A stretch of DNA of 64,000 bases from Nitrospira sp. (GTDB lineage: Bacteria > Nitrospirota > Nitrospiria > Nitrospirales > Nitrospiraceae): contig JACOEH010000016.1 in assembly GCA_024998685.1 (NCBI GenBank), positions 29,071 to 93,070 on the forward strand, given 5' to 3'. Shown piece after piece: positions 1 through 8,845 of this stretch. The notes beneath the pieces are model-generated. The model saw only the letters and a list, made by a program, of their open reading frames with translations. It had not been told where the DNA came from and searched no databases. The stretch's first letter is position 1. Every line of letters begins with the position of its first letter. A program made the position numbers and the translations under genes.

Positions 1-331
1 CTTTAAGGCAGTTGGCGAACATTTTACTTGCGGCCGCAACAGTACGACGTCGAACGCACAGAAGGGCGACAAGCGTCACTGATAGTGCGAACACAGTCCC
101 GGCCGCTAACGCTCCTGCTGCGGCGACCAGATCTTGCGAAAAACCAGCCACGAGAGTTTGTGTCATGAGCAGCATCGTGGGCGATTCGATGGAGAATGTC
201 GTGGGGAACAAGAAGAACCGCTCGACTTGTTGAATCAACAGAAACATCCCCCCCCAGAGAATGAGGAGCGACGGAATCGAGAGATGGGCCTGTTCAGCGG
301 AGCCAGCCGCAACGTTGTCTACGGTTTTCAC
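1..331 (-). CDS. Membrane protein of unknown function, N-terminal part (cut by window edge)
   Basis: Translating the minus strand from a GTG at 331 gives about 110 uninterrupted residues running off the left edge. The start follows the stop of the epimerase gene by 16 bases and has a GCAGGT ribosome-binding-like sequence. Residues about 16-33 (LSIPSLLILWGGMFLL) and 64-90 form two hydrophobic, probably membrane-spanning, segments separated by a polar loop with ERFFLFPTTF. I do not recognise the family. Its place at the end of a hopanoid and sugar-modification series suggests a membrane step of that pathway, such as a transferase or flippase, but the visible part does not decide it. Confidence 0.6.
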   Translation of the reverse strand, partial: MKTVDNVAAGSAEQAHLSIPSLLILWGGMFLLIQQVERFFLFPTTFSIESPTMLLMTQTLVAGFSQDLVAAAGALAAGTVFALSVTLVALLCVRRRTVAAASKMFANCLK

Positions 332-347
332 AGAGTACCTGCGATCA

Positions 348-1265
348 TTAGCAGACCCATTTCTGCCGGAACCAGTGGATGGTCCGACTCAGTCCCTCTT
401 CGAACGGGGTCGTCGGATACCAATCCAGTTCCCGACGCGCCTTATTGGCGGTGACTTCTTTTCCTCCGAAATCACCCGGACGTGCCGGAACAAATTCCAG
501 CTTCACATCATCGCCGAGGATTTTTTTGATGCCTTCGGCTACCTCCAGAACCGTTACTTTTCTCGTTCCTTCGAGATTATAGGTTTGATTGGCGGCGGTC
601 TCTTTCATGGCATCCACGTGCGCCTCGGCCATGTCACGAACAAAGACAAAGTTGCGATATTGTTCACCCTTTCCAGAGATGGTGAGCGGTTGGCCGTTCA
701 ACGCCTTCTTGATGAAAATGGGAATGAGGAGTTCTTCGCGCATGCGGGGACCGTAAGGAATTCCGTACCGCAAGATCGTAAAGGGCACCTTATACAACTG
801 GAAATAATTGTGGCAGAGCATCTCCGCCGCCATTTTGGTCGAGGTATAGATATGCCCAGCGCCTTCCAGATAAAAGGGCACCGTTTCATCAGCCGGCTTC
901 CCATCCGGCGCGCCATTGTAGACCCAGACGGTCGAGGCCAGGTGGACGCGTTGAGCGCTGTTGATCCTGGCCGCTTCAAGAATGTTCGTCGTGCCCATCA
1001 CATTCAGGGCAGCCGTATACACTGGATATTTGTACGCGTAATTCACGTTTGCAACGGCAGCCAGGTGGAAAATATGATCCGCTCCTTTGGTCGCCGCAAG
1101 AACCGACGAGAGATCCATGAGATCCACATCCTCGAATCCGACGTCGGCCCGATGCGGACGAACACGGTGATCGATGATGGTCACCTGATGCCCGGCATCC
1201 GCAAGAGCATCGACGACGTGCGAACCGATGAACCCACTTCCTCCGGTAACAACGACTTTTGCCAT
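348..1265 (-). CDS. NAD-dependent epimerase/dehydratase (extended SDR family)
   Basis: The 305-residue protein is a cytoplasmic sugar-nucleotide-type short-chain dehydrogenase. It has the N-terminal Rossmann motif GGSGFIGSH at about residues 8-16 and an acidic residue after the second strand (IIDHR), which favours NAD. The catalytic YTSTK motif (YxxxK) sits near residue 140, with an upstream Ser/Thr in LASTVWVY. Extended SDRs of this kind epimerise, dehydrate or decarboxylate UDP/GDP/dTDP-sugars. Together with the adjacent DegT aminotransferase it could make an amino sugar for lipid or polysaccharide decoration. The exact substrate cannot be read from the sequence. It lies 17 bases downstream of the aminotransferase gene on the same strand, so the two are probably co-transcribed. 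Confidence 0.88.
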   Translation of the reverse strand: MAKVVVTGGSGFIGSHVVDALADAGHQVTIIDHRVRPHRADVGFEDVDLMDLSSVLAATKGADHIFHLAAVANVNYAYKYPVYTAALNVMGTTNILEAARINSAQRVHLASTVWVYNGAPDGKPADETVPFYLEGAGHIYTSTKMAAEMLCHNYFQLYKVPFTILRYGIPYGPRMREELLIPIFIKKALNGQPLTISGKGEQYRNFVFVRDMAEAHVDAMKETAANQTYNLEGTRKVTVLEVAEGIKKILGDDVKLEFVPARPGDFGGKEVTANKARRELDWYPTTPFEEGLSRTIHWFRQKWVC

Positions 1266-1282
1266 GACCTACTCTCCTTTGG

Positions 1283-2440
1283 TTAACCGATCACTGCCTT
1301 CACTGCCTCGACGACGTGATGGGCCTCTGCCGCTTCCATGCCGGAAAATATAGGCAAGCACAGATGCCGCGCACAATAATCCTCGGCCACTGGGAGAGGG
1401 CCGGCCACGTACTCTGCAAAGACCGGCTGTTTGTGCAACGGCTCTTCGTACACCTCTCCAGCCAAAGACACTCCGTACTGCTCGCGCAGCAGGTTCTTCA
1501 GCACCTTTCGATCCCGCCGCTCGTTGAGCACCACGAGATACTTGTAATAATTGCAGACGCCTTTCTCCGGCACCGCCACAGTCGTGAGCCCCTTCAAAGC
1601 CTGAAGCTCACGGTCGTACAACGCGGCGATTTTCTGACGATCGCTGATCATCGCCGGCAGACGCTCCAGATGCTTCAATCCGATAATGGCGTGCGGTTCG
1701 GACATGCGCCAGTTGTACCCCATGCGAATGTGCGCATTGACGGTGAAGCTGGCTTTGCCTTGATCGCGGTAGATGCGCGCCTCTTCCGCAATGCGCGCAT
1801 CGTTCGTCACGATCATGCCGCCCTCGCCGGAGGTCATGACCTTGGTGGGATAGAAGCTGAACGACCCTGCGATACCGAACGCGCCGGCTTGTACACCCTT
1901 GTACGATGACCCATGGGCGTGGGCGGCATCTTCGACGAGACTGATGCCCTTTGAGGCGGCCCATAGCTGTAAATCAGGCAACCGTCTTGAAACGATGCCG
2001 CCGATGTGAGCCACGATAACTGCGGCCGTATTTCGAGTCAGCTTCTTCTCCAGATCCTCCGGTCGGACGCCGAACGATTCCGGATCCATGTCCACAAGCA
2101 CAGGACGTCCACCCGCGTGCACGACGGCGGCCGCCGTGGCGAAAAACGTATTTGTGGGGACCAGAACATCCTTCCCCTCTACTTCCAACACACGAAGAAT
2201 GATTTCCAGGGAGCTGGTTCCGCTGTTGACGGCAATCGCATGCTGCACTCCGCAGAACTGGGCGAATTTCTGCTCGAATTCCGCCCCGTATTTCCCCAGC
2301 GTCAATTGCCCCGTCCCCAAAACTTCCTGGATCTGATCGGCGATCCATGCCCGGTCTTCCGGCAGAAACTGGATCTTGGCCGCCGGCACTTTTCGGATCG
2401 GCGATTGGACCGTCGCACCAGAAGCTGTCGTCGATGCCAT
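1283..2440 (-). CDS. DegT/DnrJ/EryC1 family PLP-dependent aminotransferase
   Basis: This 385-residue protein belongs to the sugar aminotransferase family that transfers an amino group from glutamate to a keto-sugar nucleotide. The Schiff-base lysine is in FSFYPTKVM, followed by the family signature GEGGMIVTND. EDAAHAHGS is the usual region contacting the PLP ring. I start at the ATG at 2440 (MASTTASG) because AAAGGAGA lies just upstream. A longer frame to 2506 exists but has no such site. It is followed by the SDR epimerase and preceded by a small transporter, suggesting a short operon making and moving a modified sugar. The substrate is not determinable here. Relatives include ArnB-type enzymes of aminoarabinose-lipid A synthesis. 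Confidence 0.88.
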   Translation of the reverse strand: MASTTASGATVQSPIRKVPAAKIQFLPEDRAWIADQIQEVLGTGQLTLGKYGAEFEQKFAQFCGVQHAIAVNSGTSSLEIILRVLEVEGKDVLVPTNTFFATAAAVVHAGGRPVLVDMDPESFGVRPEDLEKKLTRNTAAVIVAHIGGIVSRRLPDLQLWAASKGISLVEDAAHAHGSSYKGVQAGAFGIAGSFSFYPTKVMTSGEGGMIVTNDARIAEEARIYRDQGKASFTVNAHIRMGYNWRMSEPHAIIGLKHLERLPAMISDRQKIAALYDRELQALKGLTTVAVPEKGVCNYYKYLVVLNERRDRKVLKNLLREQYGVSLAGEVYEEPLHKQPVFAEYVAGPLPVAEDYCARHLCLPIFSGMEAAEAHHVVEAVKAVIG

Positions 2441-2477
2441 AACGATTTCTCCTTTTTGGTATCCGCACGAATTGGAT

Positions 2478-2864
2478 TTAGGCAGTCTCCCCGCCGGCCA
2501 AGGCAATCAGGAACACGCCCACGATGACGAGCGCGATCCCTGCCCAACGCATAGTGGGAACTACTTCGTTGAGCAGAACCACTGCCAGGATTGCGGCCAT
2601 CCCGAACTCAAGCGCCGTCATCGGCAACACCACCGTCACATCCGTCCATGACAAGGCGGCGAGAAACAGGAAATAGAACACCCCGTTGAGCAATGTCCCG
2701 ATGACGACATAGGGATTCAGCAGCGCCTGCCCGAAGTACCCCATCAATGCGAGGGGCGCATACTGTTCCAGCGCACCCACTTGTTGCATTCCTTGCCGAA
2801 CGAAAATTTGGCCGACTGCGGCGGCAGCGGCTGCGATCGTCATCGCGATCAGAACTTTCAACAT
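2478..2864 (-). CDS. EmrE/ArnE-like small DMT-family membrane transporter
   Basis: The 128-residue protein is almost entirely hydrophobic, with four predicted membrane helices (about residues 2-20, 34-56, 60-84 and 100-123). That is the size and layout of small multidrug-resistance/EamA half-transporters. In lipid-modification clusters such proteins often act as flippase subunits, as ArnE/ArnF do for undecaprenyl-phosphate aminoarabinose. Its neighbours here (GT21 glycosyltransferase, YdjC-type deacetylase, sugar aminotransferase, epimerase) support a lipid-linked sugar or hopanoid role rather than drug export, but this is inference. It ends upstream of the aminotransferase start and begins 18 bases after hpnK. 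Confidence 0.75.
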   Translation of the reverse strand: MLKVLIAMTIAAAAAAVGQIFVRQGMQQVGALEQYAPLALMGYFGQALLNPYVVIGTLLNGVFYFLFLAALSWTDVTVVLPMTALEFGMAAILAVVLLNEVVPTMRWAGIALVIVGVFLIALAGGETA

Positions 2865-2882
2865 ACGTCATCCTTTGGTCGT

Positions 2883-3743
2883 CTAGTGAGAAAGTAATTG
2901 GCTGAACGTCAGCCGTTGGACATCCTGTTGCATCAAGGCGGCTCTGATATCCGGGTCGATCAAGGCTTTGAGCTCTTCTTCATGTTCGTAGTCGGCCATG
3001 GTCTCGTCGATTTCAGGGCAACGCCTCGTTGCGGGATGACAATAAATCTCCGTGACTCCGGCAGGAATGTACCGGATAAACCGCTCCAATAAGTCCGATG
3101 TCAGGTGCCCGCTGTCATGAAACCCGAAAGCAAAATCGTTACATTCCATACCGGCACGCTTAATCCGAGCTTTGAGCAGGTGCATCCAGGGCCACAGCAT
3201 GGCCCACGACAGAAACCGGCCCGCACGGCGATTCCGGCAGGCGCGCAGAGAAGGCACCAACGGCTCATACGGGAGACGGATGGAGCGCAGCCCGAAGTCT
3301 TGCCCGACTTTCAGAATAATGCTCAGCACTGTCGGATGAAGATGCATGTGATTGTGTGCATTCACGTGGTCGAGCGCCAAACCCGTGCGTGTGAACGCTT
3401 GAAACTGCGCCCGTGTTTCGGCTTCCAACTGCTGCGCGATGCCCGGACAGAAGAAAAACTTGAGCCCCGCCCGCAGGAAACGCGTTGAAAAGAGCCCTCG
3501 TTCGTCGACCAGATTCGGAATCAGGGCCGGGGACAGCACAGGCCGGCCTTCGACGAGGACAAGGTGCAATCCAACCTTAAGCATCGGAAGCCGCTTGGCT
3601 CGTTCAATCGCATCAGCAGCATGCACCGCCCCGACCATCAGGCTGGCGGTCGTCAAGATGCCGTTTCGATGGGCTTCTTCAATCGCCTCGTTTACCGGGA
3701 TTGCGAGACCGAAGTCGTCCCCTGTGACAATGAGCCTCCGCAC
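2883..3743 (-). CDS. hpnK: HpnK, hopanoid biosynthesis-associated YdjC-family deacetylase
   Basis: The protein (about 286 residues) belongs to the YdjC/ChbG carbohydrate deacetylase family. The N-terminal LIVTGDDFG holds the metal-binding Asp pair, and NAHNHMHLHP holds the conserved histidines. In hopanoid producers HpnK removes the acetyl group from N-acetylglucosaminyl bacteriohopanetetrol made by HpnI. I use the GTG at 3743, which gives MRRLIVTGDDFG behind an AGGAAGG site. The longer frame to 3806 would add a Cys/Arg-rich tail inside the upstream gene. It overlaps the 3' end of hpnI by 52 bases, consistent with translational coupling of the two consecutive enzymes. Confidence 0.9.
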   Translation of the reverse strand: MRRLIVTGDDFGLAIPVNEAIEEAHRNGILTTASLMVGAVHAADAIERAKRLPMLKVGLHLVLVEGRPVLSPALIPNLVDERGLFSTRFLRAGLKFFFCPGIAQQLEAETRAQFQAFTRTGLALDHVNAHNHMHLHPTVLSIILKVGQDFGLRSIRLPYEPLVPSLRACRNRRAGRFLSWAMLWPWMHLLKARIKRAGMECNDFAFGFHDSGHLTSDLLERFIRYIPAGVTEIYCHPATRRCPEIDETMADYEHEEELKALIDPDIRAALMQQDVQRLTFSQLLSH

Positions 3744-4912
3744 ACAGCACCTTCCTGAAGGACAAGCCGACCGTCCTTCGTCAAGGCAAACTCTGTATCG
3801 CGCCACACCGTCGTTCGTTTCGTGAAGGCCAATACCCAGGACCCTAATGCCGCCACATCACGAAAGGGCACAAGCCATAGAGCGCGGACTCCTTCGCGAT
3901 CATTCAACCCCCAACGCATGACGATACCGGCCACGGTGAGTCGAATGATGATCGCGCCGGCCACTACCATGACTCCGAACCATGAACCGAGCGTCGAGAG
4001 AGCAAATAAAACCGCACATGGGACCGGCCGAATAATGATCGTGGAAAAAAGCGCTCCTGGCCTGGCGGCACGATTGTTTTGGTCCCAATACACCAAATGA
4101 TTCCACCAGGCCATGGCGGTCTTGAGATCGACGGTCGTATCGACGAAGTAAGGCAGGCAGACCATATGTTTCCCTCGGGACCAAATGCGTCGGCCCATTT
4201 CATAGTCCTCGACCAAATAATCCGCCAGACTGGAAAGACCGCCGATTTCATCCAGCGTTGACCTCCGCACGGCGGTGGACGCTCCTAAGCAAAACTTGGC
4301 TGAACCGGTCATCAGGGCAAATATGATGTTAGGCGTCAACTCGGCGTTGATGGTGAGCAACTCCATTTTCTCGAACCACGTGTCCGCCATGACGGCCCTA
4401 TACAATGTACAGACGAAGCCGACGTTCGGATCTTCCAGCGGAGCGACAATGGTCTTGAGGTAGTCCGGTCTCAGCCGCACGTCACTGTCGCTGATGACAA
4501 GGACGTCATGCCGCGCGTGGGCCAATCCCCCGATGAGATTGTTGATCTTCCCGTTACTGCCGGCTTGACAGTTTTCAACGGCGACCGTGACCAGTTCAGG
4601 ACCGAATTCCGCTTGGAGATTCCTCAAGAGGGAAATCGTAGGATCATGCTTGTGCTGCACGGAAAAGACGACTTGATAGTGTGGATAGTCTTGTCGGCAG
4701 GTACTCCGAAGATTCTGTTCCAGGTTCTTTTCAAGTCCGTGCACCGGTTTGAGAATCGTAACGGGCGGCCAACCGCCGGTCGGAGTGTTTTGAGGGAGGA
4801 CAGACTTTGTTCTTGCGATAAGGACACAGGTCAAGCAGACGAGACTATAGAGCGATCCCACAATGACGGGAATCAACCAGACCCCTTGAAACACAGTAAG
4901 ACCGCTCACCAA
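3692..4912 (-). CDS. hpnI: HpnI, bacteriohopanetetrol N-acetylglucosamine transferase (GT21-like)
   Basis: The 406-residue membrane glycosyltransferase resembles ceramide glucosyltransferases. It has one N-terminal membrane helix (residues 9-33), a GT-A domain with VTILKPVHG, the DSD-type motif VISDSDVRLR for the metal and nucleotide sugar, and EDYEMGRRIW as the acceptor/catalytic region. C-terminal hydrophobic helices lie around residues 300-335. In known pathways HpnI adds GlcNAc to bacteriohopanetetrol and HpnK deacetylates it, and both genes are adjacent here. The (Q/R)xxRW motif of the family appears only as QNNRA, a possible variation. Start is the ATG at 4912. Confidence 0.9.
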   Translation of the reverse strand: MVSGLTVFQGVWLIPVIVGSLYSLVCLTCVLIARTKSVLPQNTPTGGWPPVTILKPVHGLEKNLEQNLRSTCRQDYPHYQVVFSVQHKHDPTISLLRNLQAEFGPELVTVAVENCQAGSNGKINNLIGGLAHARHDVLVISDSDVRLRPDYLKTIVAPLEDPNVGFVCTLYRAVMADTWFEKMELLTINAELTPNIIFALMTGSAKFCLGASTAVRRSTLDEIGGLSSLADYLVEDYEMGRRIWSRGKHMVCLPYFVDTTVDLKTAMAWWNHLVYWDQNNRAARPGALFSTIIIRPVPCAVLFALSTLGSWFGVMVVAGAIIIRLTVAGIVMRWGLNDREGVRALWLVPFRDVAALGSWVLAFTKRTTVWRDTEFALTKDGRLVLQEGAVCGGSLSQGTTSVSQSR

Positions 4913-5015
4913 ACTACCCCGATGAACGTGACGGGACAGAGATTTCTACTCATGCCTATACAAGAATCTGACCAGAGTGACTGTATGTAGGAAGCTCTCT
5001 ATTTCTGGGAGTAAC

Positions 5016-5032
5016 GAAGCAGCTTCGTTGAA
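5016..5032. other. Perfect short inverted repeat between hpnI and the ntrC-type gene
   Basis: AACGAAG and CTTCGTT are separated by three bases in the 186-base gap between hpnI and the regulator. There is no T-run on either strand, so it is not a clear intrinsic terminator. It could be an operator or a weak terminator. Confidence 0.35.
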
Positions 5033-5098
5033 TGGAAGGAGATGAGGATTCGACTTTGTTAAAGAATTTGCATCGCCGTCAAAATATTTGGACGAGTC

Positions 5099-6487
5099 CT
5101 ACTTTTTTATCGGAGGATCGCTTGGAGGACCGGAGAGCGTCTTTAACTTATATTGCAGCAAACTCCGGCTGACCTGTAATAAATCGGCGGCCCTCGCCTG
5201 AATGCCGCCTGTGCGTGCCAGTGCTCGACTAATCATGAGCCGTTCCACGGCTTTCAATGTCGAGTCCAGCGGAGCATCGTCAGGCAAGACACGCTCCAAC
5301 GCTTGCTCCCATTCCCCGGTCGCCGACAGTTCCAATGGGAAGTCTCCCGATTGAATTTCATCGCTCTGCGCCATGAGAGCGGCGTGAGCGATTGCGTTCT
5401 GCAGCTCACGCACATTTCCCGGCCATCTATATCGCTTCAGCAAATCAATAGTCGCTTGCGAAAATTGCTTGCCACGAACCCTTCCTTCTCGCATCAGCTG
5501 CTGAAGATAGGCTTCCGCCAGCAGTGGGATATCGTCCGTCCGCTCACGAAGGGGTGGGATATCGATCTGCACCACATGGAGTCGGAAAAAGAGATCCTCA
5601 CGGAACCGCCCCTCCTTCACTTCCAACCTCAAATCGCGGTGAGTTGCGGCCACAATTCTGACATCGACATGGAACGTCTTCTCGCTCCCGACCCGACGGA
5701 TTTCCTGACTATCAAGGACCCTCAAAAGCTTTGCTTGAAGCGGCATGGGAAGATCGGCGATCTCATCCAGAAAAAGCGTTCCACCGTTCGCCTGCTCAAA
5801 GAATCCCGAATGACGTAACAGAGCCCCCGTAAAAGCTCCCTTCTCATGCCCGAACAATTCACTCTCAGCCAATGAGTCAGTCAATGCACTACAGTTCACG
5901 GCAAGAAATGGACAACCACTGCGGGAGCCGTTGAAATGAACTGCGCGCGCGACCAGCTCCTTCCCCGCACCGCTCTCACCGCAAATCAACACCGTACTCT
6001 TCGAATCGGCGACCCGATGGATCTTGTTCCAGACTCCTAACATCCCGGCACTTCGTCCGATCAGCCGGTCAGGATGAAATTCCCGAGCCAACGAAATGGA
6101 TAAACGGACATTTTCTCGTACCAGCACGCTTCGCTCGATTGCTCGATGGATGGTCCGGATGAGATGGGCGTTCTCGAATGGTTTTACAATGAAGTCATAG
6201 GCGCCGCACTTCATGGCTTCGACTGCCCGCTCAATGGTTCCATAAGCCGTCATCAAAAGGGTAGACGTGGCAGGTGACAGTTCTCGTGTCCTCTTCAGTA
6301 TGGTCATCCCATCCATTTCAGTCATACGAAGGTCGGTCAGAAGCACGTCGATCGTCGATTGCTCGAGCAGGGTGAGAGCCTCGGCTCCTTTTTCGCAGGT
6401 CGCGACGTCGAACCCTTCTCCTCGGAGTAGTTCCTCGATCGTCCAGAGGTAGTTTTTTTCGTCATCTACGACCAGAATAGTAGCCAT
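5099..6487 (-). CDS. Sigma-54-dependent response regulator, NtrC family
   Basis: The 462-residue regulator has three domains. The receiver domain has acidic pocket D8-D9, phosphoacceptor D52 in LLTDLRM, and the conserved Lys in VKPFE. The AAA+ domain (about 140-375) has Walker A GESGAGKE, the sigma-54-contacting GAFTGA loop and Walker B GTLFLDEIADLP. The C-terminal Fis-type helix-turn-helix includes AADLLQVSRSLLQYKL. It should activate sigma-54 promoters after phosphorylation by the kinase encoded immediately upstream. The start codon overlaps the kinase stop (TAATG), indicating translational coupling. Target genes are not evident in the window: I found no convincing -24/-12 element nearby. 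Confidence 0.95.
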   Translation of the reverse strand: MATILVVDDEKNYLWTIEELLRGEGFDVATCEKGAEALTLLEQSTIDVLLTDLRMTEMDGMTILKRTRELSPATSTLLMTAYGTIERAVEAMKCGAYDFIVKPFENAHLIRTIHRAIERSVLVRENVRLSISLAREFHPDRLIGRSAGMLGVWNKIHRVADSKSTVLICGESGAGKELVARAVHFNGSRSGCPFLAVNCSALTDSLAESELFGHEKGAFTGALLRHSGFFEQANGGTLFLDEIADLPMPLQAKLLRVLDSQEIRRVGSEKTFHVDVRIVAATHRDLRLEVKEGRFREDLFFRLHVVQIDIPPLRERTDDIPLLAEAYLQQLMREGRVRGKQFSQATIDLLKRYRWPGNVRELQNAIAHAALMAQSDEIQSGDFPLELSATGEWEQALERVLPDDAPLDSTLKAVERLMISRALARTGGIQARAADLLQVSRSLLQYKLKTLSGPPSDPPIKK

Positions 6488-7848
6488 TATGTTCTTCTCA
6501 ACTCTGCGGCGCCGACCAATTGCCTTGTCGAGCTGTGTACGAATCTGGGAAGAGAGATCAGGACAGTTGTCCCTCGGTCTTGCATGCTGGTTACCTGTAC
6601 CTCTCCCCCATGTTCCATGATCACCCGGCGCGCAAAGGAGAATCCCAGTCCGACACCTCCTTTGCGCTTGGTAAAGAACGGTTCACCTAAGTGCTTGAGA
6701 TCCTCATCCGACATCCCTACCCCTTTATCAACGATCGAGATATCGAGCCGTTGACCGTCGTCAGAGATGATCGAGGAAATTCTCACAACCCCTCGAAACG
6801 GCATGGCCTGACAGGCATTCCGGACCAGATTGCTAAACGCTTGGTGAAGAAGATCATAATCTCCCGCTAGACCGATTTCCTCCGGCAAGGCGGCAATTTC
6901 GATGTTCACTTGGGGAGGGAGGGCCCATGCAGAAGAGAGTTGCACAACGCTGTGCAAGAGTTGAGTCACATTGACTGATGCTTTGTTCATCTTCAGGGGA
7001 GCTCCGAGGCGAAGTACGCCCTCCACGGCCTTATCGAGCCGAGTCGTTTCTTCGAGCAATACCTGAATGTGGCGTTGAGTGGAAGAGTCTTTCGTTCTCG
7101 CTGCCAACATTTCTGCTGAACATTTGATGATTCCGAGCGGATTGCGAACCTCATGAGCGATTTGGCCTGCGACTTCACCGAGGACGGCCATCTGACTGAT
7201 TTCTTGGAGCCGTTGTTCCATCTTCGTCACTTGATCAAGACGATCTCGCAATTGAACTTGGGCTGTCTGTAATTGTCCATTGCTCTCGACGAGGGCGGAT
7301 GCCATATCTTGATACTTTTGGCGTTGTTTCCGTTCATCCTCCGCAAAGAAATAGACGAGCAACCCTGCCATGGTAAAATAGACCGTTGCAGAAACCGCAT
7401 CCTGGAATGCCTTGACGTGGACGACGGAGGGAGTCAACGTCTCACCCGCCACAATGAAGCCGATCATGGAAATCACTGCAGCGCCCACGGCAAAGACCAC
7501 ATCCCGTCCAGGCAGTTTCGTCGCCGCAGAAACAATCGGCAGCAAGTACACTAACTCGTAAATGCTCCCGCTCCCATCCGTAACGGCAACGAGGGCTGAA
7601 GCGAGGATCAGTTGAGCCAGGATGCTGAGACGCAACAAGAGAGTTCGATACTTGAGGTCGAGCGCGTTCGTTGAGAGCGAGGGAGCAAACATCTCAATTC
7701 CCTGGAGCGCCATAATGGCAAAGAACAACAGGTAGGCACTGAGAGTGGTGGGATGAGTTGCACTGCCGACAAAGAACAAAAGAACGGCGAGCATGCCGAG
7801 AGTCGTGGCCTTAAAGACTTCGAAGAGATTCAGACGATGCGACAACAT
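6487..7848 (-). CDS. Membrane sensor histidine kinase (HisKA/HATPase_c), partner of the NtrC-type regulator
   Basis: About 453 residues. Several hydrophobic helices fill the first 180 residues, a coiled-coil linker follows (AQVQLRDRLDQVTKMEQRLQ), then a HisKA domain with H-box AHEVRNPLG. The HATPase_c domain has N-box NLVRNACQAM, G1 DKGVGMS, an F-box-like FFTKRKGG and G2 GLGFSF. The membrane part has no recognisable periplasmic sensor, so the stimulus may be membrane-borne. I start at the ATG at 7848 behind GAGGTG; a GTG at 7878 would add ten residues. The gene overlaps the regulator start by one base, so together they form a two-component pair. Confidence 0.93.
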   Translation of the reverse strand: MLSHRLNLFEVFKATTLGMLAVLLFFVGSATHPTTLSAYLLFFAIMALQGIEMFAPSLSTNALDLKYRTLLLRLSILAQLILASALVAVTDGSGSIYELVYLLPIVSAATKLPGRDVVFAVGAAVISMIGFIVAGETLTPSVVHVKAFQDAVSATVYFTMAGLLVYFFAEDERKQRQKYQDMASALVESNGQLQTAQVQLRDRLDQVTKMEQRLQEISQMAVLGEVAGQIAHEVRNPLGIIKCSAEMLAARTKDSSTQRHIQVLLEETTRLDKAVEGVLRLGAPLKMNKASVNVTQLLHSVVQLSSAWALPPQVNIEIAALPEEIGLAGDYDLLHQAFSNLVRNACQAMPFRGVVRISSIISDDGQRLDISIVDKGVGMSDEDLKHLGEPFFTKRKGGVGLGFSFARRVIMEHGGEVQVTSMQDRGTTVLISLPRFVHSSTRQLVGAAELRRT

Positions 7849-7914
7849 AGGTACGCACACCTCATGATGATCGATCACACCAACGGAGACATGATCGCAA
7901 AAACACCGTATCTT

Positions 7915-8619
7915 CTACGAATTCTTCAGAGAAGCCCGCAGTTGTAATGCCTCTTCCCTGTGACGCTTGTCGCTGATAGATGCGTCTGGTTGATGAGGCA
8001 GTTGCAGAATGGTCTCCAGTTCTCGAAGGGCGGAATTCTGATCCTTGCGCTTGATATATGCCTTGGCCAGATCAAGGCGCGCATGGCAATCTTTCGGGTC
8101 GGAAATTACAGCCTGCCGGAGATAGGTAAGCGCGCTATTCGCATCGCCTCCCAAAAACCACGGCAGCTCGTCCATCATCATTCCCATCATATGTAATGCC
8201 GGTGCATGGTGCGGATTCAGCTCCAAGGCTCGCGTGACGTGATGCTTCAAATCTTGAATGGTCAGCGCGGACGCCATCATGCCTTTGAGCTGCGCGGCGT
8301 TTCCCAAGTTCGCCGCATAAAGATAATGCGCCTGAGCATTCGGCTCGCGTAGTTCAATAGCTTGATGCGCAACTCTCGCCCCTTCTTCATACGCATCTCT
8401 TCGCTTCGATGTCGCGAGCGAGTCGTCATCGCCCAAATCCAGATACAAATCCGCCAAGCGAATAAGGAACTCGGGGTCAGACGCGTGGTCATTTTTCTGG
8501 CTGAGCAATCCTTGCAGCTGATGTTGCAGGTCATCTCCAATTATCGACTCAGCAACTGCATGTTCGATGACAAGACCGCCCACTCCGTACAAGAAGAGCA
8601 TAACAATTAAGCGAGTCAT
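7915..8619 (-). CDS. Exported TPR-repeat protein
   Basis: About 234 residues with an N-terminal signal peptide (MTRLIVMLFLYGVGG...AVA, cleavage probably near AVA-ES). Several TPR-like helical repeats follow from about residue 50 onward, for example ALELNPHHAPALHMMGMMM and SALTYLRQAVISDPKDCHARLDLAKAYIK. The pattern resembles TPR proteins of the RMD/YaiO-like type that scaffold protein contacts outside the cytoplasm. Function is unknown. It lies just upstream of the histidine kinase on the same strand and may feed into that signalling pair. An alternative start six codons upstream (8637) is possible. Confidence 0.75.
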   Translation of the reverse strand: MTRLIVMLFLYGVGGLVIEHAVAESIIGDDLQHQLQGLLSQKNDHASDPEFLIRLADLYLDLGDDDSLATSKRRDAYEEGARVAHQAIELREPNAQAHYLYAANLGNAAQLKGMMASALTIQDLKHHVTRALELNPHHAPALHMMGMMMDELPWFLGGDANSALTYLRQAVISDPKDCHARLDLAKAYIKRKDQNSALRELETILQLPHQPDASISDKRHREEALQLRASLKNS

Positions 8620-8845
8620 GAGGCGGCCTTGCATCATCGGAATCCAATGTCGTTCTTCAACGGTCTTCCAAGGATGGCAATTATGCGCGTCATCTAAATG
8701 AGGATCAAGGCGGATTAGTGACTGTTGTTTGAGAATCGGAACCTTCGCTCAATGGGCATGGCATATCCAAAATGAGCCGGAGGAGAATCCGTCTGCGGCA
8801 GAGTGAATATCGATGTGCGGGATGGTGAATCAGTAGATCACTACG

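Noticed and set aside
261..1286. 341-residue plus-strand reading frame
   Set aside because: It is antisense to a clear SDR epimerase with all motifs, and its translation has no family resemblance.
8638..8845. Sigma-54 promoter in front of the TPR/kinase genes
   Set aside because: A TGGCA is present but there is no correctly spaced TTGC partner on either strand.
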